Source of the DNA: Cognatishimia sp. MH4019 | Lineage (GTDB): Bacteria; Pseudomonadota; Alphaproteobacteria; Rhodobacterales; Rhodobacteraceae | Length of the DNA stretch: 64,000 nt | Assembly: GCF_020177595.1 (NCBI RefSeq) | Contig: NZ_JAHTBL010000001.1 | Location: 62,001-126,000 of the forward strand | Reading direction: 5' to 3' | Shown here: piece by piece, positions 63,040-64,000 of the stretch | Layout of the letters: every line of letters starts with the position of its first letter | Numbering within the stretch: position 1 is the first letter of the stretch | Made by a program: the position numbers and the translations under genes | The notes under the pieces: generated by a model | Databases searched by the model: none | What the model saw: the letters and a program-made list of their open reading frames with translations, nothing else | Told to the model about the DNA's origin: nothing

Positions 63040-63294
63040 ATGAGCCTCTCCCTCATCCTCGCCGCCCTCTGGGTGCTGGCCGCGACCGTCGTCGCCATGC
63101 TGCCCATGAAGCACCAGTACGCCCCCGGCGTGATCCTGCTGATCGCCGCCCCCTTCGGCATCGCCTTTATCGGCGCGCAACACGGCTGGCTCATCGCCGC
63201 CCTCGGCACAACCGCCTTCATCTCAATGTTCCGCAACCCCCTGCGCTACCTCTATAAACGCGCAAAAGGCGAACACCCCGAGATCCCCAAATGA
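63040..63294 (+). CDS. DUF2484 small membrane protein, copy 1
   Basis: An 84-residue membrane protein with about three helices (AALWVLAATVVAMLPM, then VILLIAAPFGIAFIG and WLIAALGTTAFIS). DUF2484 genes follow murC in many Rhodobacterales, which supports a role in wall synthesis or division, but the function is unknown. Its stop overlaps the second copy by 4 bases. Confidence 0.88.
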   Translation: MSLSLILAALWVLAATVVAMLPMKHQYAPGVILLIAAPFGIAFIGAQHGWLIAALGTTAFISMFRNPLRYLYKRAKGEHPEIPK

Positions 63295-63539
63295 CGTACA
63301 GCCTCATCGCCGCCTGCCTCTGGCTCCTCATCGCCAACATCGCCGCGATGATCCCCAGCAAAGACAACCACTGGTCTCGCGCCTACGCCTTGATCGCCGT
63401 CGGCTTCCCGATCGTCGGCTGGGTCTGGTGGGAGGCTGGTATTTGGTGGGCTTTGGGTGTGCTGATCGCCGGAGGCTGGCTGCTGAAATGGCCGGTGATT
63501 TATGCGTGGCGGTGGGTGAAACGGACGTTGGGGCGGTAG
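63291..63539 (+). CDS. DUF2484 small membrane protein, copy 2
   Basis: An 82-residue paralogue of the preceding gene. The shared start (SLIAACLWLLIANIAAMIPSK) and helix pattern match copy 1, and it ends in a basic tail (WVKRTLGR). The ATGA overlap ensures co-translation, so the two may form a pair in the membrane. Confidence 0.88.
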   Translation: MTYSLIAACLWLLIANIAAMIPSKDNHWSRAYALIAVGFPIVGWVWWEAGIWWALGVLIAGGWLLKWPVIYAWRWVKRTLGR

Positions 63540-63563
63540 TGGGTTGTTGGCCCGCTGATTGCG

Positions 63564-64000
63564 ATGCAAAGTGCAGATATGGTTGAGATTAGCGAAATTG
63601 TTGATGAAGAGAGCCTTCTTCATTGGTTAATTGAGCATCCGAAAGACGCGTCGATCTTAATAGCGCTGCGTTCTGCACTTCGCTCTTTGCCTGTATTTTG
63701 GGCTTGGATCTTCGCATCAAACTTACAAGAGAAAGATCCGCTATCGTTGCGGGTGCTGCGGTCTGCGCTCGCTTCGGCGGTTTTTGCAGCATCTCCTGAA
63801 AACACATCGATCAAGAACCGAGCCTTTGAAGCCTCGAAGGAGGCAGGGCGGTTTATGATTGGTGGTGCCTTTTCCCGCGGTGATGAAGGAGCGGTCCTTG
63901 CTCTTGCCGCGCAGCACGCAGGCGCTGCTCGTTCCGCGGTTTGTTCGGCTTACAGTGTTTTCCAAGACCCCACAGCGGAAGGTGATCCGTTTGTTATTCA
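63564..64000 (+). CDS. Unrecognised AT-richer gene, cut by right edge
   Basis: An open frame from the ATG at 63564 (alternative 63579) runs to the window end for at least 145 codons. The protein is helical, with repeated Ala-rich stretches (RSALRSLPVFWAWIFAS, RSALASAVFAAS, LAAQHAGAARSAVCSAYSVF). Codons such as TTA, GCA and AGA are more frequent than in neighbours, suggesting a transferred gene. It occupies the place where murB would be expected. I do not recognise the family. Confidence 0.6.
   Translation, partial: MQSADMVEISEIVDEESLLHWLIEHPKDASILIALRSALRSLPVFWAWIFASNLQEKDPLSLRVLRSALASAVFAASPENTSIKNRAFEASKEAGRFMIGGAFSRGDEGAVLALAAQHAGAARSAVCSAYSVFQDPTAEGDPFVI

Noticed and set aside
1-64000. 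CRISPR arrays, IS elements, prophage, attachment sites or rRNA genes
   Set aside because: No regularly spaced repeats, transposase, integrase or phage structural genes, or rRNA sequences were seen.

Overview
The window is chromosomal DNA of an alphaproteobacterium of the order Rhodobacterales, most likely a member of the Roseobacter group. This rests on several things read from the sequence: GC-rich coding DNA with many ATGA start/stop overlaps, a division/cell-wall (dcw) cluster with DUF2484 genes after murC, a DUF1127 gene followed by CCUCCUCCC-loop small RNA hairpins, a GapR-like DUF2312 protein, and a biotin-type multidomain pyruvate carboxylase. No IS element, prophage, CRISPR array or rRNA operon was seen. 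Two tRNA genes (Tyr and Gly) are present.

Layout. 1-3.3 kb: the end of mlaD and a DUF2155 gene, converging on aat-accC-accB (N-end rule transferase and acetyl-CoA carboxylase subunits). 3.4-10.3 kb: a five-gene HAAT-type ABC importer (livF-G-M-H plus binding protein), divergent from an XRE/ScfR-like acyl-CoA-responsive regulator. 10.4-14.8 kb: a CheY-like receiver, a small membrane protein, a solute-symporter/histidine-kinase hybrid and an orphan FliM/FliN-type (SpoA) protein. 14.8-22.7 kb: mixed housekeeping and accessory genes, including an enoyl-CoA hydratase fused to a degenerate dehydrogenase, two divergent SnoaL-like genes, DUF2312, a Lin0512 pair and a DMT transporter. 22.7-25.1 kb: carnitine degradation (dehydrogenase-thioesterase fusion and dehydrocarnitine cleavage enzyme). 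25.2-29.5 kb: tRNA-Tyr, rlmB and small genes, and an orphan peptide-type binding protein. 29.7-33.2 kb: the histidine genes hisB-H-A-F-E, interrupted by an opposite-strand DUF2147 gene. 33.4-36.1 kb: otnK-otnC-otnI for four-carbon acid sugars. 36.2-41.5 kb: tRNA-Gly, MAPEG, pyruvate carboxylase and an FMN 2-hydroxyacid oxidase. 41.6-47.5 kb: a UvrD/PcrA helicase with an unusual insertion, a divergent LysE/Lrp pair with visible operators, a VOC protein, DUF1127 with tandem sRNA hairpins, and an Mrp-type ATPase. 47.8-63.5 kb: mraZ-rsmH-ftsL-ftsI-murE-murF-mraY-murD-ftsW-murG-murC-DUF2484x2, interrupted by an SDR gene, an opposite-strand flavoprotein and, at the window edge, an unrecognised AT-richer gene.

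How the genes work together. The largest unit makes and divides the cell wall. MurC/D/E/F, MraY and MurG build lipid II, and FtsW, FtsI and FtsL polymerise it at the septum. The cluster appears to start with a long structured leader (UpsM-like) and MraZ-type 10-bp repeats. The most interesting candidate system is the gene set at 10.4-14.8 kb, where a transporter-like kinase, a stand-alone receiver and a C-ring-like SpoA protein occur together with no flagellar genes in the window, next to an acyl-CoA-type regulator and an ABC importer. All functions are inferred from sequence motifs; no database search was run.
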